Assembly: GCA_022828595.1 (NCBI GenBank)
Contig: JAKGHH010000003.1
Coordinates: 19,468,934 to 19,532,933, forward strand
DNA length: 64,000 nucleotides
Source: Nelumbo lutea
Lineage: Eukaryota; Streptophyta; Magnoliopsida; Proteales; Nelumbonaceae
Reading direction: 5' to 3'
Shown: positions 11,090-24,821 of the stretch, piece after piece
Layout: each line of letters starts with the position of its first letter
How positions within the stretch are numbered: the first letter of the stretch is position 1
Program-made: the position numbers and the translations under genes
The notes under the pieces: generated by a model
What the model was told of the DNA's origin: nothing
What the model saw: the letters and a program-made list of their open reading frames with translations, nothing else
Databases searched by the model: none

Positions 11090-12441
11090 TGATGTAATCA
11101 TTTTCGGCCACGGTGGTGGTGTGCCTTACTGATGAGCTACTTGGTGGTGAACTGCCTACTGACGAATTGCCTGGTGGTGAGCTGTCTGGTGGCGAATTGC
11201 CTGGTGGTGAACTGTCCGGTGGCGAACTGCCCAGTGGCAAACTGCCCAATGGCGAGCTGCTCGGTGGCGAACTGCCTGATGGTGAATTGCCTGGTGGCGA
11301 GCTGCTCGGTGGTGAACTGCCTGGCAGAGAGCTACCTGGTGGCGAACTCCCTACTAGGCGGTCGGTGACTTAGAGAATGGTGGAGCTCCCTGGTGCGGCG
11401 CAATCCAATTGCCCTCAGCATGAGGTGGTCTTCTTTCCTTTGTAGGTAGTGGGAGCTGAGGGACCTGCGAGAACTCCATCTTTTCCTCCTCTTTGTAGGT
11501 GGCGGGAGCTGAAGGACCTACGAGAACTCCATCTTTTCCTCCTCTTTGTAGGTGGCGGGAGCTGAGCGATTTGCGAGAACTGAATCAGAGGTCCCGGGGG
11601 TATTTTCCTGGCGGGGGCTCTCCGACGCTTAAGTTAGCACTCTTATTGTAGAGAGCTTTGAAGATAATATGAGAGAGCTAGAGAGCAGGGGTTACTTCCC
11701 TTTTTTCATCCTCTTCCCCTTTGGGGGGTGATGTCTTTATATACCGGAGTCATCACGGGTTAGGTGGGTGAAAAGACTCCAAATGGTAAGACTCGTCACA
11801 TCCTGTCAGAATCGAGGTACGGTGGTGAACTCCTCGAGGTCGTCAGGCTGGCGCTTGTGTCAGGCGGCCAGGTCGGCGCCTGGGCCGGGTTGTTAGGGGG
11901 GCGCCTGCGTCAGTCGGCGAGTCGGTGTCTGGGCCAGGTCATCAGGTTGGCGCCTGTGTCAGTATGCGGGTCAGTGTCTAGGCCAGGTCGTCAGGCAGGA
12001 GATCTTTCTGCGATACGCCAAACTACTTCTGTACAAGTGGCGAGCTGCCTATAGTGAGCTATCTGGGGGCAAACTCCCTGTGGCGAGCTGCCTGTGGCGA
12101 GCTCTGCCAAACTGTTTGTGGCGAGCTCTGCCGAGCTGCCTGGCTCTTTGGCGAGCTCCCTGGTGAGCTACCGAGCTCGGGGGGATGTACGCCACCGAGT
12201 TTGTCAGTGGGCGGCTTGGCCAGGTCGCGCCAGTTCGCGCAAGCCGCGTGCCAGGTTGCGCGCTAGGCCGCTTGCAGTTCACGCAAACCGCACGTCAGAC
12301 CGCGCACAGGTCGCGCAGGCTGGCCAGACTGGTGCCCGGGTGGGTCACCAACTTCGTAAGTTTGTTGGCTGGGTGTTTACCTAGTTGTCACGAGGTGCCA
12401 CGTGTCAAAATTTAACTAGAGGGCCAAATCTGCCCTCATCA
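11090..12441 (-). mobile_element. Solo LTR of the minisatellite-LTR family
   Basis: 1,352-bp LTR bounded on the plus strand by TGATGTAATCA and CCCTCATCA, flanked by a perfect 5-bp duplication CAAAT (11085-11089 and 12442-12446). No PBS, PPT or second LTR is present, so it is a solo LTR left by LTR-LTR recombination. Orientation is taken from the complete family member at 52896-56835, whose PBS lies on the minus strand. In that direction U3 is GC-rich, the TATA box TATATAAAG lies near 11735-11745, and the transcribed part carries the 53-bp repeats and then the 15-bp array. Confidence 0.9.
11115..11353. repeat. 15-bp minisatellite (CTGCCTGGTGGCGAA unit), about 16 copies
   Basis: Tandem 15-mers with mostly transition differences. 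The unit is a multiple of three without stops, so all frames stay open and spurious proteins such as GGELP repeats appear. It lies inside the solo LTR and is the shortest of the three arrays in the window. Confidence 0.9.
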
Positions 12442-12446
12442 CAAAT

Positions 12447-14585
12447 GATTTGATTGCAATACAAATAGAGTAAATTAAGATATGAAGCAAAATAAAGAAA
12501 ACCCAAAATAAAATTAACCGAGAATTTATAATTTTTTTCATTTGCCTCCTATATATTTGTGCTAGTGCAAATAGAATTGCACTACAACCAAATACAGCAA
12601 CATAACGGAGCGTTATTGTGATGCATGGCTCCCAGGGCACTTGACAGTTGACACATGGCACTAGAATTGGGTTATGGTGTAACCGTGTAAAGCGTTGCTT
12701 TTAGGAAAACATCTGAACATACCAACGAACCATGTTATATTGGATTGGTATGTTAACTGGTTTATTCCAACATTCACATGAATCAATTCCCACAACCGCC
12801 GATTTAAAAAAAGAAAAGGGGGGAGGAAGATGGGGAGATTATTAGTGGTGTATAGTATAAATAAAATTCGCTTTTTTATATGCAATACAAGGGAAGGGTT
12901 AAGAAACTGGGGGTAACTCTACCCCACAAATCTTCCCACAACCGCCGATTCGCTTTCCTCCCAGTCTCCACTTGTAAGAGTGCAAATGAACCCTTTCTCC
13001 CACCCTCTCTTCTATCTTAAAATATAAAAATTATCCACCCAATAAACTTAGAAAAACCAAATAAACCCTTAAATTTATATCTCTAGAAAGAAATTTCTAC
13101 CATTTTATCCTATTAAAGCAACAGAGAGGATTTGAATATTCTATTTAGAAAATTAATCGGATCATAAATCATGTTAATAAATAAAAAAAATGATAATTTA
13201 GGAATTTAAAAAAGTTTAAACAGCTGATTGATTTTTATTTTATTTTTTTGAAGTTAAACAATGGGACTCTAACGAAGGGGGGCACTTATCACAAAGCGAA
13301 AGCTCAGGGGGTCATTGTTGCAAATGAAAGCCATAGTGTCGGGGGTATTTATAATTTAACCAAAAAGAAAACGAAACTGCAGCATTCATCCTGAATCCAC
13401 AAAAGTTACTAATCCCTTTAGGATTTGAGTCATAAATGGGGCCAAAGCTCTCTGATGGTCTTGACTCTTGAGGTTTGAACAAATAGGTACAAGGGAGTAG
13501 AGAGTACTAGAGTAGAGGTTACAGAGAATATATCCACTAACCAAAGGCTTCAGGCTTTCAGCTATAATGACATCGAGCCCATTCTAACGTTTTGCGTGTA
13601 ACAACTAAGAAGTAATGTTGTTTGATACTCTGCTGCAGCCTGCAGCTGCAGTGCCAGAGTTATCTCTGGCAACCCTACAATTAATACAGCCATGCACCCG
13701 TGCATTGGATTCCATCCCCCGAAATCGAGGAATTCTGAATTACGTGGCAGGATTCGGGCCGACTACAATATCCAAGACAAACCAAGTACAATTCAAAAAG
13801 GTTTGTTCGGTCAAAGTTTGACTCTCATAGGATTTAAATAGAAAATTAATACTCAAAAGTGCTTATGGTTACCTCTTTCGATGTGGGGTGGAAAATGTGA
13901 GTAGAGAGTAGGTGGGTTAGGAGGCATCTAAACACATGCTAAAGACATGGTAGCTAGCTTTCCAAATATTTAATTATAGCAAACCCTAATAATTAACATT
14001 AGGTTTAGAAATTATATCAATGGACATCACTAACCTAAAATTATCTTTTAGTAAGGGTTCATATATGCTTCCTTTACAGTGAATAATGGACTACAAATGA
14101 ATGGTGATTGCATGTGAGAGGGCGAGAGGAAAATATTTATGAAAAACAAAAGAAAAGAAATCCTTGTATCATTGCTTCTCAATGTATTAAAAGCTTGTGG
14201 GTTTAATTTATTAATGTTACTGTTTTTGTTTCTTGGGTTGCTGATGGGTGGAATAGAGTCTAGTATTCCTAGTTTTCAATCAGATGATCTCTTGGAATGT
14301 TTTAAGCACAGACACGATCTACATTTCTGTTTAAGGGCCTATTAAGCTATTCTATTTTAGACTCTTAATTTCAAATGGAGGAGGAGAATAGATATGCACA
14401 TCAAAGGTGAAGTTAGTGAATTATAAATATCATCACCTAAGCCTTTATAACAACTATATGGGACCGATTAGCTAGGTATGCAGTTTGGGCCGGATTAATT
14501 CGAACCAGGCTAGAAAAATTTTGATTGGATTGGGTTGAGTCTTTGACGAACCTGAACTCAATTTAACTTCATATTTGTACATATA
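12447..14585. other. Intergenic, no gene recognised
   Basis: AT-rich with short non-homologous frames. There is a small PstI-like palindromic cluster CTGCAGCCTGCAGCTGCAG at about 13632. No transposon ends with matching duplications were found. Confidence 0.35.
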
Positions 14586-14589
14586 TATA

Positions 14590-14722
14590 TACATATGTAT
14601 GTAGGTATGTATGTATGTATGTATGTATTTATGTATGTATGTATGTATGTATGTATGTATGTATGTATGTATTTATGTATGTATGTATGTATGTATGTAT
14701 ATATTTATGTATTTTTTCACTG
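14590..14722. repeat. (GTAT)n tetranucleotide microsatellite
   Basis: About 30 units of ATGT/GTAT with a few TTTATG interruptions. It creates spurious MYVC-repeat reading frames. It is a likely hypervariable locus. Confidence 0.95.
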
Positions 14723-14979
14723 CAAGTATTTATTTATTATAACTTTTATCCATCTATATGTATGTATAATTGTAAGTCAAAAGTTCTAAATTTAAAGGTT
14801 AATTTTTTCTAAAACATGATAATCATGTTCCTTTACACATAATAATGCTAAAATCCATTTAACCTGAACCCTCAAGTCTAAGAAATAAAAACGTTTGGCA
14901 AAAGGATGTAGAGAAGTTGGACCAACTTGATCTCAATCCAGCTTAAAGTTTTGGGGATGGATTAGGGTTGAAATTAATG

Positions 14980-15200
14980 AAAGGTGACTAATAATGGGCA
15001 TCTAAGTATGGGTGATGAGATAAAACAGTAGTTTTTGAATTTTCTTACTATTTCAACCCAATAATGGGCATCTAAGTATGGCATTAGTTTTTAAAGTTTC
15101 TTATTGTTTCAACCCATGTTGAAAAAATGAAATTAGTGAATGGTGACCAATAATGGGCATCTAAGTATGGGTGATGGGATAAAACAGTAATTTTAGTTTC
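14980..15200. repeat. Local repeat, three copies of a TAATGGGCATCTAAGTATGG block
   Basis: The 20-base block appears near 14993, 15061 and 15150, with partly shared flanks (GGTGATG(A/G)GATAAAACAGTA in the first and third, TTTCAACCCA after the first two). The spacing is irregular, so this is a decayed tandem duplication and not a satellite. Confidence 0.8.
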
Positions 15201-17873
15201 AAACTTGTATTCAAATAGGGGAGACTCAAGCAAGAAGAAAATGTATTATAAGCAGTACCCACCGACAATTGATCAACAAACATGACCCATTAGGAGTACA
15301 GTCCTTGACTCCTTGTGCTAATTGCAAGCTTAGCTTCACCTTCACTTCAGTGTGAGGACAATTTGAATACCTTTTTTTTCAGTAGGATAACGTGCAATGA
15401 TTTTGTTTTCTTGGTTGCTTCTATGACATAACATTCTGTAGGAGACCCACAAAAGCTAAGTTTCATCCAACATCCAAATGGTTAAACAAAAACCTGATCA
15501 CATTGTTTAACATGAGATTACCCGGTGATTATGGGCTTGAACAAAATGAAAAAAAAAAAGGAAATGGGAATGAAAGAAACAATAACAGGTGGGATGCTTG
15601 AGTTCATTGAGTAGAGCTAAACATATTAAATCATTTGTAACATGTTGGTTGGGAGCATACATCTTGGGCTAAGACATGTATTTGGTAGATGGGCTAAAGT
15701 TTGGCAAATATTTCTGTTTCTTCTTCTCCTAACTTCTAGTTAAAAAAAAAAAAGAAATCTTTGTTGAAAGAGAGAGAGAGAGACAGAGAGAAGGGAATCA
15801 TCACAAAATGTAATTTTTTTTGTGAAAAAATTAGTGGGGTAGGGCGTTGGTGAACTCTAAAATCAATGGGCTTTGTTTTTTTAATGGATTTTAACCAATG
15901 GGCTTATGAGTGGAAATTGACTGTATATAAAATATAAAATATTTGAAATAATGAGCTAACTATATCACCTTAACATCCATGAGAATCACCCTCTTGTCAT
16001 TTTCTTCCAATTAATTATTCTCTTTCAGTTACTTGTCCAAAAGAATTCACTTCAAATGTGTATATTCTAGTCTGTGTGCAGCTCTTCTCTTTTCTTCTTT
16101 ACTAATGACTACTATAAAATAAGCAGCTTCTGTGGAATCAATCCACCAATATAATTCCTCCTCCACTCCACTATCAACCATTCATACATTCAAGGAGAGA
16201 GAGAGAGAATCCAAGCTTCTATCAAAGTGATTTGATGTTTGTTATTATCAATTTTTTTTGCTCTTAACATTGGAATTGGGAAGCAAAGAGATGTATAGGC
16301 CCCCCCCCCCCACCCCCTTTGTGTCACACTCTCACTGGATCGATCCTCTGCGAACCCACAATGGCTAATCACTAAATCAAGGCTGCAAATGGGTCGGATT
16401 TAAATTGATTTCTTAGAATTCGGATATTGTTTGATCTTTTATGTTAATTTTCGCTAAATTTATTAATATCTGTGAGATTCTTATCAGTTGGATTAATTCA
16501 GTCATGCCCCACATACTACTGAACCTTCATTGCTTCAGCAGCATTCACTTTATTGTAGTGGTAATGGTTGAAAGGATGATTCAGACTCTATGACCATATT
16601 TGCCTACGGCCTCCCATCTTTGCCTCTTGTTTAGGCATTTGTTTTTTGTATTCTTTTTCTTTTTGAGGTGCAATGTATAGATTGGGGCGAGCGTTTGTTC
16701 AACTTTGAATGAACCCAATTCAACTTTCTGCGCCTCTCCTATTTCTCTATCAAATTAAATCAAACATAGGTTGGGTATCTTTGGATGTACTAAGAGCAAT
16801 TATTAATTTAACCAAATATATATGAGTCAAGCCTCACCGAGATTCCGGGAAGGTTGCTTCCCTGATGAGAATCTAATTACCACAATCCACAATATAAAGC
16901 TTTAATTAACTGGATTTGGATTTCATATTCCTTTCCAGCAAGAAAAATACAAAGGTTGGATAGTGTTTTAATGTCCAAACTATAATAAGCAATTCAAAAG
17001 TATGAAGAAAATAAAAACCACCATGAATTGTAAAAATTAAGAGAAAATTATATAGAGCATATTTGCACCATCACTCAATTCAACCATTCGATTTGATTAC
17101 TTAGACTCCATTCAAGAGGGGTCTGGATCTGCTACCCATATTAGGGATGTCAGTGGGTCAGCCTTAATCGGCTCTTGGGTTGGAAAATGCTTCCGGTTGA
17201 GCCCGAGCAAATCTATATCAAACTCGACCCATAAGACATTACAACCACACATTGGATACATCTCTCTATGAATAACAATATACAATATACAAGTAGAGAG
17301 ATGTTTATTAATGTACGAATTTAGTGTCTTGTGGATGGCAGATCCAAGCTACATTAGTTCAAGGTCTGTCCCCGAAAGAGACCAAGAATTAGAGAGAGAC
17401 AGTCTGACAATAAAAATGACTGAATATGTACTGAGAAATGCACTTTGAGCTGTAAATGTTGCATTATGAGTAACTTAATGTTGCACCAGACCATACATCG
17501 ATCATTGATTCTGTAATATATATATGGTCCAACTGAGATTCATGCATTGGCACCCTAACCTGGGAAGAGGCCATATTAGAACGTACTACCTAATGGGCGT
17601 TTCCCAACCTTATCATGGGTAGGGTCTTGATCCAACTTTTTTAAACTTGATAATAGAGTTCATGCCATTGAATCTAGTCTGGCCACATTAGCAGGGCATG
17701 GGTCCTACTTTTTCTGGCTCGGTCCATAATCAAATCCAACTTGCCTTGATGCTTTATAGCCCGGTCCAGCATGAACCCAATACCAATTCACCCAGTATAA
17801 AGATAACAAATTGGTAGGGTCTGGGTCCAGCTCCAGATCCAGTGTAGACCCAGCTTGACCTGATGCAAACAGT
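15201..17873. other. Intergenic, no gene recognised
   Basis: No supported gene. It contains GA-rich tracts (15770-15795, 16195-16210), a poly-C run at about 16300, and at 17144 a TAGGGATGTCAGTGGGTCAG start resembling one end of the MITE at 17882, without a recognisable partner end. Confidence 0.35.
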
Positions 17874-17881
17874 TGGGAATT

Positions 17882-18269
17882 TAGAGCTGTCAGTGGGTCG
17901 GGTCTATCTGACCAAACAGATTGTATTGGTTCGAGTTCTGTGGTGTGTGTTGTGTAGCCGATTAAGACACAACCCAATTATATAGATAATAATATATAAA
18001 AGTTTTGTAGTAATTTTTGTTATATGTTATGTCTAAAAGTGTAAATTTCGTAACTTGATTTATCAAACAATAAGGTTATAATATCAACAATGAAGTTGTA
18101 ATTATTATTGCATAAAGTACTATAGATGTCAAATACAATATATATAATTGGTCAAACCGATTATCTCGTTTAATAATGGGTTCGGTTCTGACTCTTTTCT
18201 TTAAATCCCACTACTTACTGGAACTGGTTCACCTTGTCATAAAACAGACCCGACCCATTGGCAGCTATA
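17882..18269. mobile_element. hAT-type MITE with perfect 8-bp duplication
   Basis: 388-bp element. Inverted ends TAGAGCTGTCAGTGGGTCGG (left) and TATAGCTGCCAATGGGTCGG (right, reversed) match at 17 of 20 positions and continue as GTCT. The flanking duplication TGGGAATT (17874-17881 and 18270-18277) is exact. There is no coding capacity. Confidence 0.93.
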
Positions 18270-18277
18270 TGGGAATT

Positions 18278-19944
18278 GCTATTAAGTCTAACAACAATCA
18301 TCAGGTATTATCTTTTGCTTTATCATTTTAGATGGTGGAGTGTCAAGTACTGACTGATTATTGTGCGGGTCGAGTACCCAACAGCTACTGTCAGATTCGG
18401 GCCAATGCCCGACAGAAGCTGAACCCGACAAATATAATAGAATCCGGGTAAATGATAGTTGGACAGGACCCACATCACTAGTACTAATTATGCAGAAGTT
18501 ACCCAGAACTTTTCCTACGGGGAACCCTTTTCTTTTCTTTTTTTTTTTTATTGAGAAGAGGAGACAGGGAAATGTAAAACAGAAAAACAAGACAAGAGAA
18601 GTGAGATTTGTTGGTTAATGGCGGATAATCAAACCCTCTTTGATTGCTTCTGTCGTTTTGTGCTTTACCAGCCCGTAATGCTTGCTGTCTGTATGGGTGG
18701 CATTTCCTGTTTGCCGTTATGATGACCGTTGGAAAGAAACTGGTTTTTCACTGTTTCCTACAGTTGTTCTCTGGAATTCCTTTTTTTTATTCATTTATAG
18801 TGAGAGAAAGTAGAGAGAGAGAGAGATAGGGGGAGAAGCAACGTCGTAGAAGAAGGGGCAGAAGGAGACGAACAATCAATTCAGGGAATAAAACGGGTGC
18901 ACGTGGGCACGACGTACCGCACGTGGATGGAGGTACTGATCAAATCATCAAAGCTCTGACCCACTTTTTCCTCTGTTCCCAATGGGTTTGTTTGTTTAAC
19001 AGGTCAAAACACAACCCCATTTGGCTCTTTATTTTATCTTAACTTGTTCCCCTAGCTCTGGCAACAACGAAGATGGTGGTGGATGGACGGATGGCTGGAA
19101 TTGGATTGATTCAGATTTCAGAAATACACTCTCTGGTCTCTTTCTCTATCTCTCTCTCAATCAAGTTCTTAGTGCATCGAATTTTACTATAAAAACCAAA
19201 CTTGACCAGGAACCCATGACTTGGATTGGCTAGCAGGGTTGCCCTGAGGCCCATGGCATTTGCAGGTGGTAAAGGCCTTTCAGTTGGTCGGTTTGGTAGT
19301 TCTGTGTTTCTGTTTCTTGGAATTAGGTCTTGAGTCTTGAGTCTTGACCCATCAAAATTCAGGTTTGGGTTTGTTGATCTCTAACTTATAAAATTAGGTC
19401 TTTAGTCTCAGTTGGTTCCCAAACAGTCCAAATCAGTATGTGACTGTTTTTTGTTTGGCCGTTTAGGGGTGGACGATTCATTTCCAGTCTGAATTGAAAA
19501 TTTGAAATTGACCCAACCAAACCCATTTGGCTTGAAGGTGTTAGCTTTCTTCCGTCTCACAGATAAGCATCCATTGAAGCTTTAATCACATTAAAATCAC
19601 CCCAACGTACTCTTGGTTAAATTGAGTTTGGATTTAAATGGTGCTTCAATCGAGTTTTAAAGATAAGGCCCTCTCTCTCTAAACAATATCCCTCTCGTAT
19701 GTGAAAGGGATGGAGACAGTCTGCTTTCAAGTGGGTTATAGTACAACCCACGAATCTTACACATGGCAGCACAGTTGGGGGCCCCAAATTGACTCAACGT
19801 GTTCCCCTCCTAACCCTCTATTCACGGGGCATGTTTTAGCTGAGCTTAGAGGACTTAGCCACGTGGCCAAACTCTGACCCTTTCTTACCGTTTCCAAAAC
19901 TAAGTTTTCAATTATTATCACTTTGGAAAATCTCTGATAAATGG
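18278..19944. other. Intergenic, no gene recognised
   Basis: Short non-homologous frames only, with GA-rich tracts near 18800-18830. Nothing could be assigned. Confidence 0.35.
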
Positions 19945-19947
19945 TAA

Positions 19948-20176
19948 GGGTTCGTTTGGAAGGATTGAGCTAAAGATTCAGTTAAACTGGTTTAGCTGCT
20001 TTAATGCGCTTGGACAAACTATTTAAAGAGGCTGAGGCTGAGGCTGAAGTTGACCGCCCTTGGACTTGGAATAACTAATGTACAGCCACGGGCCCTAACA
20101 TAGCTTAAAACTGTTGACATGGGGCCCACTTTGATAAGCCAGAAATCCACTGCAATTCACCCTCCCAAACAGGCCC
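19948..20176. mobile_element. Tourist-like (PIF/Harbinger) MITE, probable
   Basis: 229 bp with ends GGGTTCGTTTGGAAGGATTG and, reversed, GGGCCTGTTTGGGAGGGTGA. TAA precedes the left end, but the right flank reads AAT, so the 3-bp duplication is imperfect. The interior shares GATTCAGTTAAACTGGTTTAGC with the MITE at 29372-29668. Confidence 0.6.
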
Positions 20177-23100
20177 AATGAATGGTCTGGATTTACCTTA
20201 TCATCTCTTCATCATTTCATGCAAAAGGAGAGGAGAATGGAATGGATAGATAGATGGATTACATCAAAACAACCCAATAATTTTTTTCAGGGCAGCTTAG
20301 CTGCTTAGGTGGGTGGGTGGATCTCAAAGGGCTCTACTTGTTCCCCACTCTAATCCTCTACTAATTACTTAACAAGTTTGGTATTTTGGCGTTTAAAAAA
20401 ATCTCTAATTATTTTAATTCATTTTAACATTTAGCATCATTTAAAACTAGAAAATAAAAGAAAAAAGAGTGGGAAAACTTTTTGGCTGTTTTGCTAAATG
20501 TCAGTGTCTGAGAGAATCTAGAACCGCACATGATGACATGGGTGACGTGACCATATTCTCCACCGGTAGATGGTGAGTCCTATCACCTATGCCATTAGCA
20601 TTCTTATACAACAAAAGGAGCAATAGGTGGAATTAATTTTGTGGAGTGGGGAAGTGAATACATGGCAACAAAAGTTATCCACATCATCATCTCCATGTGA
20701 TTGAAACCGGACAACAACACAACTCTCCACAGAGCAAGCCTCACACCAACCACGTACAGCACTTGGGAGTCATACATCAGGAACATCTTCTTTCTTCAAA
20801 GTTATCATTCATGGGTTGTAATGTGAGGTTGGTGTGAATGGATCAACTAGAAATTCCAAGAGGAATAAGAGAAAATCTGCTGAGTTTACATCCCACAAAA
20901 CATCTTCTGATGATGTACCAAAAATGATGATATCATCATCAGAAAATGTTTTCAATACACGGCAGAAATGTACTGTAGAACGTTGTGGGGTGCCCCTTTG
21001 TGAGGCGTAGATTTGAACCTGCTACCACCATGGTGTTTGCCCTACTTCATAAATTTTTATACGTTCTCAAAAACCCCCCATATGATACAATATCACCCCC
21101 TTTTGTAATCAGATTTTTCAGTGGGAGAATCTGAAAACTCCCCTTCCCCTTCAATTTATTCCAAAAGCTGATGTGTTCACATTACATAAGATGTCACATG
21201 CAAAAGGATGCAACCAGGGTCACAGCAGAGTTTTTTTTTTTTGGTTTTCTTTTCTCTACCAATATACATCACCATATGTGTGCATCAACAATCAATAATT
21301 AAGAGGAAACAATGTAGTGAAAAGGAGAGGCACCGAAAAACCTATCTGGCCATCTGGCAAAAGATAAAAAAGCACAAGAGAACAAAATAGAGGCCCTCGT
21401 GCAAACCAGGTCTTTCCATGTACATCACCAATCCAAATGTATCAGTAGGTAGACATTGCTGCCCTTCCCTTTCTACATATCCAATCCCATTTAGGCATTT
21501 ATTGTGCCCTTTTCGAGCTTTCCTTATATACATATTTAAGTACCCTTTTATTTTTCCTACACTTCCGTGCACCTCTTGTCCTTGCTTACAAACATCCCTT
21601 TCTCAGTCTTAGTCTTCCGAGTTCACATCAGCCCTCACCCACAATGTCCTACGGCACATCCCGACCGTGTATTGAGAACATCTCTTTAAATTCTGTTCTT
21701 TCCATCCTAAAGAAACACAAGAGAAATCTCATTCCTGAACCCCACCTCTTATTTTATTCCTTCTTTTCATTTCTCTCTCTTATCTTGCTTCTCTATATTT
21801 ATTTCTATTCTCGCTTGGATGTAATCAAGATCCAATCAAGCCATCAATGTCGGCAATACTTTCTCCTTTCCTAATGATTCCCAAGGAAATTTTTAGAAGA
21901 TTAACAAAGAAAAAACACACCCTTCTAATGCCTTTTGTCAGCATTTCGAAACAAGCACATTTGTGACAACACCAGAGATACTCGTGTGTAATGAATGCTT
22001 CTTAATCCATGATTTTGTCTGGTTGTGATTCTGAATAATGAATGCTTCTTAATCCATGATTTTGATGTATGAAATGATAATAAAATGGTATTACATGTAG
22101 AGCTCCCCCTGAAGCTAAAGAATAGGACTAAAATTTTTCTGTGTCAAATCTCCATCTAGATCTTCTCGAATCCATGGCCTTCTTCTAGTCGCTATCTAGT
22201 CCACTTTTTACCCCACTTGAGGACAAAATATGGGCTTCGAATCTCCAGCCAAAGTCAAATAATGAGTCCAAGATCTCGTGGATTGCAGGATTACATGAGG
22301 CCCATAAACCCCCCCCCCCCAAAAAAAAACCTTCTACCGGAGACCTTTAATCCATTTTATTTATTTTGTTTTCTATTTTCTTTCTCACATTCAGTACTGT
22401 TGGACAGTCTAGTTATCTGTTTCTGCTCTTTGAACAGTACATCCTGGGTAGGTCTACCGAGTACTGAGTTCATGACATTGTTGCATACAGGACATGCTTT
22501 CTGTCTAATGAGTCTTGGGCTTTGATTCAGAGGGTTATGAGAAGTTCGTACAATAGTTGTAATTTTTGCTACTTTGTTCAACTTTGATTTATTATGGGTT
22601 AAAAGTATTTATTATTTTATCTAAAGGTATACTTAACTACTATTAGCAACAGCAGCAAACAATAAATTTAACCATTTATACAAGGGACCAGTTTTTTTAT
22701 TGTCATAATGGCATAGTTAATGGTTACAGTGGCACTCTATTTTTATTTCTCCCTCTTTTTTCTTTCTTGTTTAGGGTTGGCACTCTTCTCTTCCATGGCA
22801 AAAAAAAAAAAAATTAAACCATTTTTTCTAAAGACTTAGGCCACTATATAACTTATTATCATGTCCCATATTTCAAGTATTCAAGCCCATCAGCAAATGG
22901 GTACCCTTCCATTATTTAAACCATTAATGGTAAAAATGAAGTTCATCTAAAGTGGAAAAGTAATTTTAGAAATAATGTCTACAGGAGACAGTTAAAAGTC
23001 ATCTGATTGAAGTAATTTCGGTATTGTACTATTTGTATCTTATGTTTTGGGTCGTATTTGTATTTTTTTTTTGGGGTATAGGGATATTATTTATGAAATT

Positions 23101-24720
23101 GGAAATTGTTAGAAATATTTCACTCTTGGTTAGAATGTTGATTTTGGGAGAATGTATTTTTGAAAGAGAGTTTCTGTTTCTATGTAACATTCTGATTGGA
23201 TTTATTTCTTCCTTGGTACTTTCCTTCTTATTTTATCTATAGTATTTTTTGGAAGAAATTTAGCAATTTAAATGACATTAAAACTTGTAATTGTGTGTGA
23301 TAAATTCAGTAGGAGGTGGCTGTAATTTCAGGTTTCTGAGGGGGAGTACAGTCTACTTATCCCCTAAACTCTTTCAGTGGTCAATCTTGACAAGATTAAA
23401 ATGATAAGATGCTCTTGATTAGACTGAATCATTACACTTTTGTGGAGTTTAATTTGTGACAAACATCGACACTTTTGATACTGGCCAATCAAAACCATCC
23501 ATCGTTCATCCAATGTTTAGGCATGTCAAAATATCAAATCATACAATTTGCTTAAGGCATTTTATTAGTTAGTCAGGAGGTACTGTTTTACACTTTACTG
23601 TTACAGTCTCATCCTTTCCCGAGGCATGTGGAGAAAGGATCCTCTCACTCTACGAGCTTCCATCTTTCTTCCTACTATTAATCTGCCATTAGCCAATGAT
23701 CTTCATTAAGAATTGGGTTTATTGTTGAAGAACATGGATAGCTCTGAAAATTCATTTCTGTGAGCAATTTGCCCATATTACAGACAAATTCAACCCCACA
23801 GTTTCAGAAACCAATTTCTATGGACAAAAGTTCAAAACTCCAGTTAAAAGAGGAACTCAACCCTCTATCTCTCCCTTTCTCACTCACCTCAAGCAAAAAA
23901 TTCACATGGCATCCTAAGAGCTTGTCTACTACTGATTTGTCTAATGGAATTAGCAGATCTTGTTGACAGACACGTGAAGGACTGGGCCTTGGAGTACTTT
24001 TTATTCTAAGTCCAATTGTTTGGTGACCATGTGCCAATTCACACCTCTGATACATAAGTGGGGCGGGAAGGAAAGGAGTGGGTGGGTGGGTGGGTGGGTG
24101 GGGGAAGATTGTTATTTCAATTCATAAACTATCTAAAATCATTAAGAAGCCTTAACTGTAAATAGCTCATACTATTTTCAATTAATGACTGTCAATATCC
24201 ATTCATGCAACCTCTCTGTCTCTTTGCCCTGCAACCTCTCTCCCCTCAAAAAATTTGATTTATCACTGAGTAGCAGTTTGGATCAGCGTATTTCAATTTT
24301 CTTTTTTTTTTTATTTAAATTGTTTTGAAGGTGACTGATTTGGGCACATCCTATTTTTTTTTATAAACGGTTGGTATAAAGACAAAGAAACCATTTTTTA
24401 TAGAAATATAATAGTGCTTAAAATTTGAGGGTGGAAGGAGGGATTCGCCTTTTTAACAAAAAAAAAAAAAAGTACCTTTTGTCTTTTGTTTGCCATCAAG
24501 GATGTGCCCAATCTTAAAAGTTAGGAAGTGCCCAAAATAAGTCCCCTCCTCACCTCAGCCAGAGCCTATAGAGGCCGCTTGGAGTTCGGTAAAATAAAGC
24601 ATTTATGACTAAATCTTGCTTTTATTACTTAGGTCTATAATATAGGATCCTTGGGTCTGGGTGGGCGTGCATGGTATTTGGCTTATGTGGGTGGGTTGTG
24701 GTTTCTCAGAAGGCAGTCCA
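20177..24720. other. Intergenic, upstream of the CYP85A gene
   Basis: No supported gene. A 76-codon frame at 21644-21874 has a TATATA-like stretch about 110 bases upstream and one hydrophobic segment, but no recognisable family. A (GGGT)n run lies near 24082-24106. A G-box CACGTG at 23971-23976 lies about 850 bases before the CYP85A start codon; whether it acts is unknown. Confidence 0.4.
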
Positions 24721-24726
24721 CAGGCC

Positions 24727-24734
24727 TATATATA
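24727..24734 (+). promoter_or_regulatory. TATA box of the CYP85A gene
   Basis: TATATATA lies 88 bases upstream of the chosen start codon. This would place transcription start near 24760 and leave a 5' leader of about 60 bases. The position is typical for a plant gene. Confidence 0.6.
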
Positions 24735-24821
24735 CCCTTGACTGGCTTGAACGTGAGCATACCTATTTCATTTACAGCTTCCCTGAAACGAGTTGGAAGT
24801 TGGAACTTCTTGGGAGCATCA

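Noticed and set aside
14595..14812. MYVCMYVC-type reading frames
   Set aside because: Translation of a GTAT tetranucleotide microsatellite.
17144..17240. TAGGGATGTCAGTGGGTCAG end resembling the 17882 MITE
   Set aside because: Only one end is recognisable; no partner end or duplication, so not called as an element.
20985..21045. GGTTCAAATC B-box-like motif on the minus strand, possible tRNA or SINE
   Set aside because: No matching A box at the right distance, no cloverleaf and no flanking duplication.
21644..21874. 76-codon frame with an upstream TATATA-like motif and one hydrophobic segment
   Set aside because: No recognisable family, no splice context and ordinary low-complexity composition; not enough to call a gene.
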